DNA of 61,230 bases. It comes from SVFI01 sp045535935 (GTDB lineage Bacteria > Bacillota > Clostridia > Lachnospirales > Lachnospiraceae). A program made the translations under genes and the position numbers. The stretch's first letter is position 1. Each line of letters starts with the position of its first letter. The stretch lies in contig JAZSMO010000045.1 in NCBI GenBank assembly GCA_045535935.1, forward strand, positions 1 to 61,230. Reading direction: 5' to 3'. A model generated the notes under the pieces. It was not told the DNA's origin. It worked only from the letters and a program-made list of their open reading frames with translations, and did not search any database. Of the stretch, positions 51,472 to 58,192 are shown piece after piece.

Positions 51472-52386
51472 TCACTCACAATTTAGCGCAAGCAACTTCT
51501 CTTTCCACACGTCGATACAAAAAACAATAAATACCGTCATGCAAACTCGGACCAGCGCATCTTCCACCCAAGTAACCGGGATATATGCATACAAATCTGT
51601 CCAAGGTACATTAAACTGCATAAAGCCCATGACACAAAGAAACAAAACGCTCCGCTCCCCGCACCAGACCAGAAATGCCTTCCCGCTTTTCCATTGTTTC
51701 GGAAGCATTGTTGCATACAATATACAAACACATCCCGCACAGCTTGAAACAAAGCAAAAAACGTTTCCGCGGTACGCCCGAATCGGAAGTTCCATCCATC
51801 TTCCGAAATACACGAAAGCGATCCAGATTACAAAACACAACAATCCCCATACTACTTTATTTTTCAAAAACTTGTCGTCCATTCTCCGGACCATATCTCC
51901 GAAACAAACAAAAAACAAAGCAACAAGCATAATGTCCGTGCCGAAAGGAAGATAGATTTTTTTGTATCCCAATAACACCCCTGCCACCGCAAGTGCGCCA
52001 ACCGGTAAAACTGCAAAAAATACAGATATCCTCCGCACAGCCACACATATAAGTTCATACACGCAAGGTACAAGACTCAGCGCAAGTACAATCCACAGCG
52101 GCCCGATGTCGCCGAACATCTCAGCGGGGCGAATTGTCTGTTTGTCGGCAATACCGTATCCAAAAGAACAAAGCACCGTTATTCCCCAACAAAAAAGCGT
52201 GCGCAGAGCTTTGTTCTTTGCCCCCGCAATATCCGCACGCTCTGCCCGCTCATATCCGCAGGACACAAAAAACAGCGGGATCGAAACCGAATAGATGAAG
52301 GCCCGGAGCAAAAGCGGAATTGCCGCTATATTTACAACAATCAAAACCAAAAGGATAAGCCCTTTGGCCTCATCGGTTCTTATCAT
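51472..52386 (-). CDS. Polytopic membrane protein, acyltransferase-3-like
   Basis: A 304-residue protein of about ten hydrophobic segments. The opening (MIRTDEAKGLILLVLIVVNIA), GIGPLWIV-like block (FGDIGPLWIVLALSL, about 91-105) and general helix spacing resemble fucose 4-O-acetylase/acyltransferase-3 proteins. However, the N-terminal catalytic His of that family is not seen, so activity is uncertain. The start has GAGGGG upstream and lies inside the last 17 bp of the upstream acyltransferase gene, so the two are translationally coupled. The protein may be a partner or a diverged paralogue of it. Confidence 0.7.
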   Translation of the reverse strand: MIRTDEAKGLILLVLIVVNIAAIPLLLRAFIYSVSIPLFFVSCGYERAERADIAGAKNKALRTLFCWGITVLCSFGYGIADKQTIRPAEMFGDIGPLWIVLALSLVPCVYELICVAVRRISVFFAVLPVGALAVAGVLLGYKKIYLPFGTDIMLVALFFVCFGDMVRRMDDKFLKNKVVWGLLCFVIWIAFVYFGRWMELPIRAYRGNVFCFVSSCAGCVCILYATMLPKQWKSGKAFLVWCGERSVLFLCVMGFMQFNVPWTDLYAYIPVTWVEDALVRVCMTVFIVFCIDVWKEKLLALNCE

Positions 52387-53425
52387 TTGTCACCCCTCGC
52401 TTCCTATAACCAAACAAAGTCATCACCTGCGGAATCTGCATTGCAACACAGCACAGCGCGGCGATAAAAATTGCTTTTCCTGCCACCACAAATGAGACAA
52501 ACATATCTCCCGAAAGCTTGAACCATTCTTGAAACACACCGAAAATTTTCTCCCACGGCAGCAGGTTCAATTCCAATACATGCACACAAAGAACCAACAA
52601 ACTATAACGTCCGACAAAAGCCAGACCATTTGTAATGCATGCGCTTTTTTCAGACAGTATTTTGGCAAAGCTTAAAACAACGATTGTTCCGCAGACAGCT
52701 CCCCACAAATCCAATACCCCATTTGAAAAAATTGCCCTGGCCAAATAAAACCCTTCATAGCGTCTCACGGCGCCTATCCAGTTTGCAACAAAGAACAGTC
52801 CCAGAACAAAATTTACTTCCGGAGAAACCGCCAGCAGACGCGAGATATGTGGCTGTATTTGTCTGCCCAAATGCCCCAGATAGACAAACAACAATGCACA
52901 TCCGCCCGCCTGCACACTAAACGGAAGCCATACATAAGACGCACTCCAAATGCTCAGTCCGAACATCATAAGCACAAAACATATCCTTGTCCCCTTCTTC
53001 ACCTGCATCAGCAAACGCATCATGAATTCGCCCCAAAACAGCGCCAGCAAAAACCATACCGCCCCGATCTGCGGGATGAAAAAAGGTTCCGTAAACGTAT
53101 TTCCAGCCCCGTAGACAGACGCAAACATCCACTCTCCGAGCAGCTTCTTCCAGTCATTTCCCTGCAGGATATTGAGCGGAACCGACAATATGCACACAAG
53201 CACACAGGTAAACAAATAAGGCACCAGTAACGCCCTGATTTTTTTCTTTAAAAATTCCGACATATTCAGATTCAAATCCAAAAAGTAACCGGATACAAAA
53301 TAAAAAAGCGGCACGTGAAAAGTAAAAACAATGCTGCAAATTCTCGGATTTGCCAGATGCCCTGCTATAATTCCGAGCATCGCGATCCCCTTCGCCGCGT
53401 CGATCCACTGAACTCTATGTTTCAT
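52370..53425 (-). CDS. Acyltransferase-3 family membrane protein
   Basis: A 351-residue protein starting at the ATG at 53425, with GAGGGAAA upstream. RVQWIDAAKGIAMLGIIAGHL (about 4-24) carries the catalytic His of the family. It continues with FTFHVPLFYFVSGYFL (about 34-49, the second conserved His and the FFxSGY-like motif), AVWFLLALFW (about 125-134) and about ten membrane helices. Such enzymes O-acetylate sugars of cell-surface polymers. The acceptor is unknown. An in-frame extension to 53506 has no binding site. Confidence 0.88.
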   Translation of the reverse strand: MKHRVQWIDAAKGIAMLGIIAGHLANPRICSIVFTFHVPLFYFVSGYFLDLNLNMSEFLKKKIRALLVPYLFTCVLVCILSVPLNILQGNDWKKLLGEWMFASVYGAGNTFTEPFFIPQIGAVWFLLALFWGEFMMRLLMQVKKGTRICFVLMMFGLSIWSASYVWLPFSVQAGGCALLFVYLGHLGRQIQPHISRLLAVSPEVNFVLGLFFVANWIGAVRRYEGFYLARAIFSNGVLDLWGAVCGTIVVLSFAKILSEKSACITNGLAFVGRYSLLVLCVHVLELNLLPWEKIFGVFQEWFKLSGDMFVSFVVAGKAIFIAALCCVAMQIPQVMTLFGYRKRGVTNDKNR

Positions 53426-53514
53426 AATTTCCCTCTTTATCTGCTGTATTTTACAATAAAAAAAGATTTTGCCGCCGGAAAGCATCCGACGTGCAAAAGC
53501 TTTCATACTCTTTA

Positions 53515-54312
53515 CTAGAACATACTGTCAAACATATATCCGCTGGACGAATACGAATTGTTATAAAGTGCATTCTGCGCGTAAATACCACTTGTCTTAG
53601 TAGCATCTGCCTGCGCATACATATTGATGAAAGAAGCCTTGGACTGCACATTGTATGCAAAGGATGTCACCCCGTTCATCAGCGACTTAACAGTCGACAT
53701 ATCGGATTCTTTGAATTTATCCTCATCCACGGAAAGCTTGTTGTCCTCACCGATGGTAATGCCGACTTTGTTCAGAAGATCCTCATATGTAAGTGTCTGT
53801 GTCACCATATTGGCTGCTGTGGAAAGCACCTTGGTATTATCAGACTTCTGAGAACTGCTCACTACACTGTTGTAAGCCTTCGCAAACTCTGCAACCTTAT
53901 CGTAAATCGCATCTTTATCGTATTCCTGTGTGGTCGTCTCGATTCCGAATTCATCCTTGGTCGTGACATCTTTCTTTTCAAATACTGATTTCTTACCGGT
54001 CTCCGTCAGCGCTGCTGCCGCTTTATTGAGCGAATCGCTGCTGCTCTTAAGAGCTGTAATAGTAGCAGCCGAATCCGTCGCACTGCCCGTTGCAAGCTTA
54101 TTCAGCGCCGTATTGCTCTTAGAATCCCCCTGCGCATAATAAGCCTTCATCAACTTGCCATAGCTTCCGCTCTTAATCAATGCATAATCCGATAACGAAA
54201 ACGATGACGAAGATGCATTGCCGAATATACTGCTCGTCACATTATTCCTGTTTGTCTGCAGGCTCGAGAACAACATCGAATAGTCATTCTTTGCCGAAAT
54301 ATTAATTGCCAT
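53515..54312 (-). CDS. Hypothetical protein resembling the C-terminal part of FliD
   Basis: A 265-residue, Ser/Ala/Asn-rich protein with no signal peptide or membrane helix. The ATG at 54312 has GGAG 8 nt upstream. KAYYAQ at about 40 and the middle region predicted as helices are followed by EFAKAYNSVVSSSQ (about 150-163), LLNKVGITIGEDNKLSVDEDKFKESD and VKSLMNGVTSF. The pattern LG(I).....GKL.(V)D..K........V..L(F) is typical of hook-associated or flagellar cap proteins. This suggests a small filament-associated or secreted helical protein. It lacks the long variable domain of true FliD. The flagellin methylase gene at 58.2 kb supports a flagellated host. Confidence 0.62.
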   Translation of the reverse strand: MAINISAKNDYSMLFSSLQTNRNNVTSSIFGNASSSSFSLSDYALIKSGSYGKLMKAYYAQGDSKSNTALNKLATGSATDSAATITALKSSSDSLNKAAAALTETGKKSVFEKKDVTTKDEFGIETTTQEYDKDAIYDKVAEFAKAYNSVVSSSQKSDNTKVLSTAANMVTQTLTYEDLLNKVGITIGEDNKLSVDEDKFKESDMSTVKSLMNGVTSFAYNVQSKASFINMYAQADATKTSGIYAQNALYNNSYSSSGYMFDSMF

Positions 54313-54385
54313 ACCCATCACTCCTTGATTTGAAAAAGAAATCTTCCTTGATTTCTGTGCATAGTTAGTCATGTTGTTATTTAAA

Positions 54386-54414
54386 TTATCGCCTATTTTA
54401 CAGGAATTGGCAAG
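54386..54414 (-). promoter_or_regulatory. Promoter of the FliD-like gene
   Basis: On the minus strand TTGCCA (54414-54409), 17 nt, then GATAAT (54391-54386). The GGCGATAA around the -10 looks like a flagellar sigma-28 -10 (GCCGATAA), but no TAAA -35 lies at the right distance. Confidence 0.58.
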
Positions 54415-54475
54415 TGGTTTTAGGTATATTTTTCATGAAAGATAAAATATTTTTTCAAAAATTTGTTTTTTCATG

Positions 54476-54504
54476 TTGACATGACCGACCCAAAATGGTA
54501 ATAT
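54476..54504 (+). promoter_or_regulatory. Promoter of tRNA-Leu(AAG)
   Basis: Perfect TTGACA (54476-54481), 17 nt, then TAATAT (54499-54504), 41 nt before the tRNA. Confidence 0.85.
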
Positions 54505-54544
54505 GCTAATTGCGGCGTGACAAACACGACCGCTCATAAGAAAC

Positions 54545-54629
54545 GCGGAAGTGTCGGAACTGGCAGACGAGCAAGACTAAGGATCTTGTAAGCATTGCGC
54601 TTGTGTGGGTTCAAGTCCCATCTTCCGCA
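54545..54629 (+). tRNA. tRNA-Leu, anticodon AAG
   Basis: 85 nt class II tRNA. The acceptor is GCGGAAG/CTTCCGC with discriminator A. The anticodon stem-loop is CAAGA-CTAAGGA-TCTTG: loop base 34 is A, 35 A, 36 G, giving AAG. The long variable arm and the T-arm GTGGGTTCAAGTCCCAT are normal. An A at position 34 would have to be deaminated to inosine by TadA to read CUU and CUC. In most bacteria only tRNA-Arg(ACG) has A34. CCA is not encoded. Confidence 0.93.
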
Positions 54630-54643
54630 GGAAATTTCAAATG

Positions 54644-54682
54644 CGATAAATACTACGAAATGCAGTATTTATCGTATTTTTT
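54644..54682 (+). terminator. Terminator after tRNA-Leu(AAG)
   Basis: CGATAAATACT (54644-54654) pairs exactly with AGTATTTATCG (54664-54674), followed by TATTTTTT. Confidence 0.88.
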
Positions 54683-54746
54683 GTGTTTGGGTGTGTCAAA
54701 AAAGATACTTGAAAATGTTCAAGGGGGGCTATATAAACTTTTTCCC

Positions 54747-54775
54747 TTGCACCCCTCCAAATCATATGCTACACT
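54747..54775 (+). promoter_or_regulatory. Promoter of the candidate antitoxin RNA
   Basis: TTGCAC (54747-54752), 17 nt, then TACACT (54770-54775), giving a start near 54782. Confidence 0.6.
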
Positions 54776-54781
54776 ATAAAT

Positions 54782-54868
54782 GTAAAAAGGAGCAACCGCC
54801 CAAAGTGGTTAGCCTCTTAGGGTTTTATAAAAAAGCCACTCGTCGGCCAAGACAAGAGTGGCTTTTTT
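54782..54868 (+). ncRNA. Candidate small antitoxin RNA, convergent with the toxin mRNA
   Basis: The promoter at 54747 and the terminator ending at 54868 define a transcript of about 87 nt. It contains no ORF of note. Its terminator is shared, in the opposite direction, with the toxin gene, so the two RNAs overlap at their 3' ends by about 40 nt. In addition ACCGCC (54796-54801) and GCCTCTT (54812-54818) are complementary to the toxin Shine-Dalgarno region (GGCGGT, and GGGAGGC with two wobbles). This layout matches the B. subtilis TxpA/RatA type I module. The 5' end is an estimate. Confidence 0.6.
54829..54868. terminator. Bidirectional terminator shared by toxin mRNA and antitoxin RNA
   Basis: AAGCCACTC (54833-54841) pairs with GAGTGGCTT (54856-54864), with A and T tracts on both sides. 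The toxin stop codon lies at the edge of the stem. Confidence 0.9.
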
Positions 54869-54962
54869 ATTTTCGCTTGTTGTTCCTATCTATGTAGGCA
54901 AGCAGTGCAACAATGAACATTCCAAACGCTATCATCAATGATATTGCTTCATATGTACTCAT
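54867..54962 (-). CDS. 31-residue holin-like membrane toxin of a type I toxin-antitoxin system
   Basis: A 31-residue peptide beginning MSTYEAISLMIAFGMFIV and ending in a basic DRNNKRK tail: a single hydrophobic helix (about 7-23) and a charged cytoplasmic end. This is the putative holin-like toxin family, related in plan to TxpA and Fst. The ATG at 54962 has GGAGG 8 nt upstream, but that site is buried in a hairpin (54970-54997). The gene has its own promoter at 55030-55058 and ends in a terminator shared with a convergent small RNA. Expression without the RNA would be expected to damage the membrane. It is too short for most gene finders. Confidence 0.82.
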   Translation of the reverse strand: MSTYEAISLMIAFGMFIVALLAYIDRNNKRK

Positions 54963-54969
54963 ACGCACC

Positions 54970-54997
54970 GCCTCCCTTCTGATTCAGTACGGGAGGC
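54970..54997 (-). promoter_or_regulatory. Hairpin that hides the toxin Shine-Dalgarno site
   Basis: GCCTCCC (54970-54976) and GGGAGGC (54991-54997) are exact complements around a 14-nt loop. On the minus-strand mRNA the 3' arm is the ribosome binding site (GGGAGGC), 8 nt before the ATG. Type I toxin mRNAs commonly block translation in this way. Confidence 0.78.
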
Positions 54998-55029
54998 TAC
55001 CACCTTGTACACGGTTACTCCATATAGAA

Positions 55030-55058
55030 ATCTTAATATAGACGTTTGTCTAATTCAA
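55030..55058 (-). promoter_or_regulatory. Promoter of the toxin gene
   Basis: On the minus strand TTGAAT (55058-55053), 17 nt, then TAAGAT (55035-55030). The spacer contains the dyad TAGACAAACGTCTA. The 5' UTR would be about 60 nt. Confidence 0.6.
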
Positions 55059-55195
55059 TTCCCCTCTTTCGGGGTTTTTGAAGGGCTATTTTTGTGAATG
55101 TTGTACAATTTTTACACACCTAAAGTCAGCACCTCCGCCCCTCCTTGCCTTCTCCTACCGGAATATGCTATGGTATTAGAAAGGCGGTGGATAAA

Positions 55196-55966
55196 ATGTA
55201 TGCAGAATTAAGCAATCTATTGAGTGATAAAAAAGGAAGCGTGGTTTTTACATGTTTCGGGGCATGGCATATATGCTATATCCTTGTTCTTGCGGCGGTT
55301 CTTTTCGCCCTGATTTTCTATTTAAAAAACAAAAATGAAAGCACAAGGCAAAAAGCAATTCACTTTTTTATCCATTGTGCTTTCACTGTATACATAGCGG
55401 ACTTTTTCTTTATGCCGTTTGCTTACGGAAAAATGGATGTCGAAAAACTTCCGTTTCACATTTGCACTGCCATGTGTGTCATGTGTTTCTGGAGCAGGCA
55501 TAACTCCTTTTTGGAAAAATTCAAACAACAATTTGCCGTATTGGGATTTATCTCCAATCTGGTTTATTTCATATACCCTGCAGGCGTTATGTGGTATCAG
55601 ATCCATCCGCTTTCCTACCGCGTAATCCAGACCCTGCTGTTCCACGGTTTAATGACCGTATACGGGCTGCTTGTCCTCATTTACGATGATGTAAAATCCG
55701 GCCGGAAACATTACCGCAAAGATCTCCTTATCATTGTCCTGATGACCTTATGGGCACTTCTTGGAAACGCTTTATATACCGGCACCGCACACGGACAAAC
55801 CTTTTATTTTAACTGGTTTTTCGTATTGCAGGATCCATTTTCTATGTTCCCGGAGCAAATTGCACGCTTTATTATGCCTCCGCTGAATATTGCACTGTTC
55901 TTTGCCGTAGAAATGCTCGTATACAAATTCTTACCAATAGGTAAACACGATTCCCGCAAGCGGTGA
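55196..55966 (+). CDS. YwaF/TIGR02206-family integral membrane protein
   Basis: A 256-residue membrane protein with about six or seven helices. The ATG at 55196 has AAAGGCGGTGG upstream; an in-frame start at 55145 adds 17 polar residues without a binding site. Family features are HFFIHCAFTVYIADF, KLPFHICTAMCVMCFW (about 81-96), PAGVMWYQIHPLSYRVIQTLLFHGLM (about 122-147) and FYFNWFFVLQDPFSMFP, with several conserved His residues within the membrane. Function unknown. The 3' end overlaps that of the convergent MFS gene by 36 bp. Upstream CCCCTCTTTCGGGGTTTTT (55061-55079) is a weak plus-strand terminator. Confidence 0.82.
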   Translation: MYAELSNLLSDKKGSVVFTCFGAWHICYILVLAAVLFALIFYLKNKNESTRQKAIHFFIHCAFTVYIADFFFMPFAYGKMDVEKLPFHICTAMCVMCFWSRHNSFLEKFKQQFAVLGFISNLVYFIYPAGVMWYQIHPLSYRVIQTLLFHGLMTVYGLLVLIYDDVKSGRKHYRKDLLIIVLMTLWALLGNALYTGTAHGQTFYFNWFFVLQDPFSMFPEQIARFIMPPLNIALFFAVEMLVYKFLPIGKHDSRKR

Positions 55967-57025
55967 CAACACAATCATAATCACTGAAAAGGTAAAGGAC
56001 TCCACCGACGTGAGTGTTGCCCGCTGCTCTGACGGAAACATATCCTGCAACAGGGCGTTGGTGCGCACCTGCAAAGCATCATCGCCGACTGCTGCGATAA
56101 AACCGCCCAGCACCATTACCCAACACACCGGTGAGTGCTCCGCCAAAACTCCTGTCAGCACAAATAACGTCGATATAGCAAAAATCCACCGGTATCGGAT
56201 CTTCGGTATTTTTAATATCAGTCGCGATCCGACAATACCGCCCATTTCCATAAACAAAAGCGCTAACCCAAGCCACCACAAAGGCATTCCTTTTTCCGGA
56301 AGTTTTGCCTGCAAAAAGAACAACAGCAAAATATCCACCGCACCGACCAAGGAGTTACAAAACATTAACCGCAGCGCTTTGCGCACTTCTTTTAAATAGG
56401 CAAAACTTTCCTTAAAGCACGCAATCAGTTTTCTTCCTATTTTGTCTTCTTTCTTCACCGGATGCTCTCCTGCATATACTTCCCGCAGAGCCAAAAGAAT
56501 CATAATCTGTATCACGCCGGTAACCAGGCCTGTTCCATATGCAATTTTATAGCCGATTGCAAGTGCAAACCCCGCACACAGAGTTGAAATACCGCTACAC
56601 AGACGATAAATCATCAGCTGATTCGACTCATACCTTTCAAACCTGTCTTCCATCCTGACAAGTTTGAGAGAATCATAGGCGAGCGCATCCCCCGAACCGG
56701 AGGAAAAATTGTAACTCAAAGCACGAAACGCAATGGACAAACATACCATAAAAAGATTGGCGGAAAGAATCATGACAACGTCTGAAATCATTCCCATAAT
56801 CGTACTGACAACGAGCATCTTCTTTCTCCCGAACACATCCGCAAGAACACCGGACGGGATTTCAAACATAAGACTGACTATGTGAAATACGGTTTCCGCA
56901 ATGCCGATTTCCACAAGACTATAGCCTCTTGACGCCAGAATCGCTACCCATGCACCGGTTAGCGACAGGTTACCAAGTATAGATGATGTATATAATTTTG
57001 ATAATTGGTTCTTAATTTTAAACAT
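55931..57025 (-). CDS. MFS exporter controlled by a leader-peptide attenuator
   Basis: A 364-residue, 11-12-helix major facilitator protein. The ATG at 57025 has AAGGAG, 6-7 nt upstream. The loop 2-3 signature reads SGVLADVFGRKKML (about 60-73). YSLVEIGIAETVFHIVSLMFEIPSG places it with drug-efflux-type MFS proteins. The Shine-Dalgarno itself is the 3' arm of an 11-bp hairpin followed by six T. Upstream lie another hairpin, a 27-codon leader peptide and a promoter. This arrangement is typical of antibiotic-inducible genes, so an efflux pump for a ribosome-targeting drug is a reasonable hypothesis. The actual substrate is unknown. Confidence 0.88.
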   Translation of the reverse strand: MFKIKNQLSKLYTSSILGNLSLTGAWVAILASRGYSLVEIGIAETVFHIVSLMFEIPSGVLADVFGRKKMLVVSTIMGMISDVVMILSANLFMVCLSIAFRALSYNFSSGSGDALAYDSLKLVRMEDRFERYESNQLMIYRLCSGISTLCAGFALAIGYKIAYGTGLVTGVIQIMILLALREVYAGEHPVKKEDKIGRKLIACFKESFAYLKEVRKALRLMFCNSLVGAVDILLLFFLQAKLPEKGMPLWWLGLALLFMEMGGIVGSRLILKIPKIRYRWIFAISTLFVLTGVLAEHSPVCWVMVLGGFIAAVGDDALQVRTNALLQDMFPSEQRATLTSVESFTFSVIMIVLSPLAGIVFTYW

Positions 57026-57070
57026 AAAAAATCTCCTTAACAAATTTTAATAAAACTTCGTCAAGGAGAT
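57026..57070 (-). terminator. Attenuator hairpin that sequesters the MFS ribosome binding site
   Basis: On the minus strand ATCTCCTTGAC (57070-57060) pairs with GTTAAGGAGAT (57041-57031) as an 11-bp stem with one G-T wobble, loop 18 nt, followed by six T. It can both terminate transcription and hide the AAGGAG. The leader region contains a competing ATCTCC (57164-57159 on the minus strand). Confidence 0.8.
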
Positions 57071-57072
57071 AA

Positions 57073-57112
57073 TGCGCATTTTTTCATAACAAATCAACGA
57101 AAAAAGGGCGCA
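57073..57112 (-). promoter_or_regulatory. Second leader hairpin overlapping the leader-peptide stop codon
   Basis: TGCGC plus TTTTTTC (57112-57108, 57105-57099 on the minus strand) pairs with GAAAAAA plus GCGCA (57085-57079, 57077-57073), loop 13 nt. The leader stop codon (57094-57096) is in the loop, so a ribosome at the end of the leader peptide would disrupt this hairpin. Confidence 0.72.
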
Positions 57113-57177
57113 CTATCCCCGTAAAGGGAAAAAATGTAACCTTTTTTCAGTTGGAGATTTATCATTTTCCATGACAT
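57094..57177 (-). CDS. 27-residue leader peptide of the MFS attenuator
   Basis: A short ORF from ATG 57177 to TGA 57096-57094, with AGAGG 8 nt upstream. It begins MSWKMINLQLKKGY and ends SLYGDSAPFFR. It lies between a clear promoter (57211-57240) and two hairpins that control the MFS gene. A ribosome stalled by a drug, or one moving slowly, would alter which hairpin forms. The tet(M) gene of Tn916 is known to be regulated through a short leader peptide and terminator; similarity of this peptide to that leader should be tested. Confidence 0.72.
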   Translation of the reverse strand: MSWKMINLQLKKGYIFSLYGDSAPFFR

Positions 57178-57210
57178 AATATCAACCTCTGATCTGTTAT
57201 TTACCCGATT

Positions 57211-57240
57211 ACTATATCACAACTCTCATATAGCTTGCAA
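57211..57240 (-). promoter_or_regulatory. Promoter of the leader peptide/MFS transcript
   Basis: On the minus strand TTGCAA (57240-57235), 18 nt, then TATAGT (57216-57211). The start would be about 27 nt before the leader ATG. Confidence 0.65.
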
Positions 57241-57263
57241 TCCCTTTCCTTTTTTTGTATTCT
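57235..57263 (+). promoter_or_regulatory. Promoter of the EamA transporter gene, sharing its -35 with the divergent promoter
   Basis: TTGCAA (57235-57240), 17 nt, then TATTCT (57258-57263). TTGCAA is its own reverse complement, and the same six bases serve as -35 for the minus-strand promoter. Confidence 0.6.
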
Positions 57264-57316
57264 ATTACGTGGGTGTCTATACCAAAAGAAAAACAACAAA
57301 GTCACAAGGAGTTATC

Positions 57317-58192
57317 ATGAAAAAAACAAACAATGCAAGAATTATGCTGATTATATCTATGACCGTATTCGGTACACTCGGTCTTTTTGTACGAAATATC
57401 ACCGTCTCCTCCGGAGAACTGGCTCTCTACCGCGCCGTGCTGGCCGCACTTCTCATTGCAGGGTATCTGGTAGTGACAAAGCAAAAAATCCCATTCAAAG
57501 ATATAAAAAAAGAAATCCCGTTGCTTCTGCTTTCAGGTATCGCAATGGGATTTAACTGGATCTTATTGTTTGAAGCTTACAAGCACACCACGGTTTCCGT
57601 AGCAACGCTCAGCTACTATTTTGCACCGGTGATTGTTACGCTCGTATGTCCGATTCTGTTCAAGGAAAAAATGGGAGCCAAGCAGTGGATCTGCTTTGGA
57701 ATGTCCACACTTGGAATCGTATTAATCACTGGTCTCGGCGATCTGAGTACCGGAAGCAACCACTTCATCGGTATCCTGTTCGGTCTGGGTGCAGCGTGTC
57801 TGTATGCCACCGTCATATTACTGAATAAGTTTATCAAAAATGTGGCCGGTATTCACCGAACCTTCCTGCAGTTTTTGGCCGCAATTCTCGTTCTTGTGCC
57901 ATATGTGGCGCTGACAAGCGGTGTTACACTTTCTACCTTGTCCGGTACCGGATGGATCTGCCTCCTGACAGTCGGTATCATCCACACAGGCGTTACCTAC
58001 TGCTTATATTTCTCTTCCCTGAAAGAACTTCCGGGACAGAAAGCAGCCATCTTAAGCTACATAGATCCGCTGGTGGCAGTTCTTGTATCTGTTCTGCTCC
58101 TCGGCGAGTCCATGACTCTCCTTCAGATTGTGGGAGGTGCACTGATCCTGGGCTTCACGCTTTGGAACGAAATCTCACCAAAGCAATCGTAA
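57317..58192 (+). CDS. EamA/DMT-superfamily transporter
   Basis: A 291-residue protein with ten membrane helices in two EamA repeats. The ATG at 57317 has AAGGAG 7 nt upstream; an upstream in-frame start at 57269 has none. Repeat 1 (about 8-135) begins ARIMLIISMTVFGTLGLFVRN and contains GELALYRAVLAALLI. Repeat 2 (about 150-285) contains the typical LSYIDPLVAVLVSVLLLGESM (about 252-272). Such proteins export amino acids, metabolites or toxic amines; the substrate is unknown. It is divergent from the MFS gene. Confidence 0.9.
   Translation: MKKTNNARIMLIISMTVFGTLGLFVRNITVSSGELALYRAVLAALLIAGYLVVTKQKIPFKDIKKEIPLLLLSGIAMGFNWILLFEAYKHTTVSVATLSYYFAPVIVTLVCPILFKEKMGAKQWICFGMSTLGIVLITGLGDLSTGSNHFIGILFGLGAACLYATVILLNKFIKNVAGIHRTFLQFLAAILVLVPYVALTSGVTLSTLSGTGWICLLTVGIIHTGVTYCLYFSSLKELPGQKAAILSYIDPLVAVLVSVLLLGESMTLLQIVGGALILGFTLWNEISPKQS

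Noticed and set aside
54386..54414. Flagellar sigma-28 promoter for the FliD-like gene
   Set aside because: GGCGATAA resembles the -10, but the nearest TAAA lies about 25 nt upstream instead of about 15.
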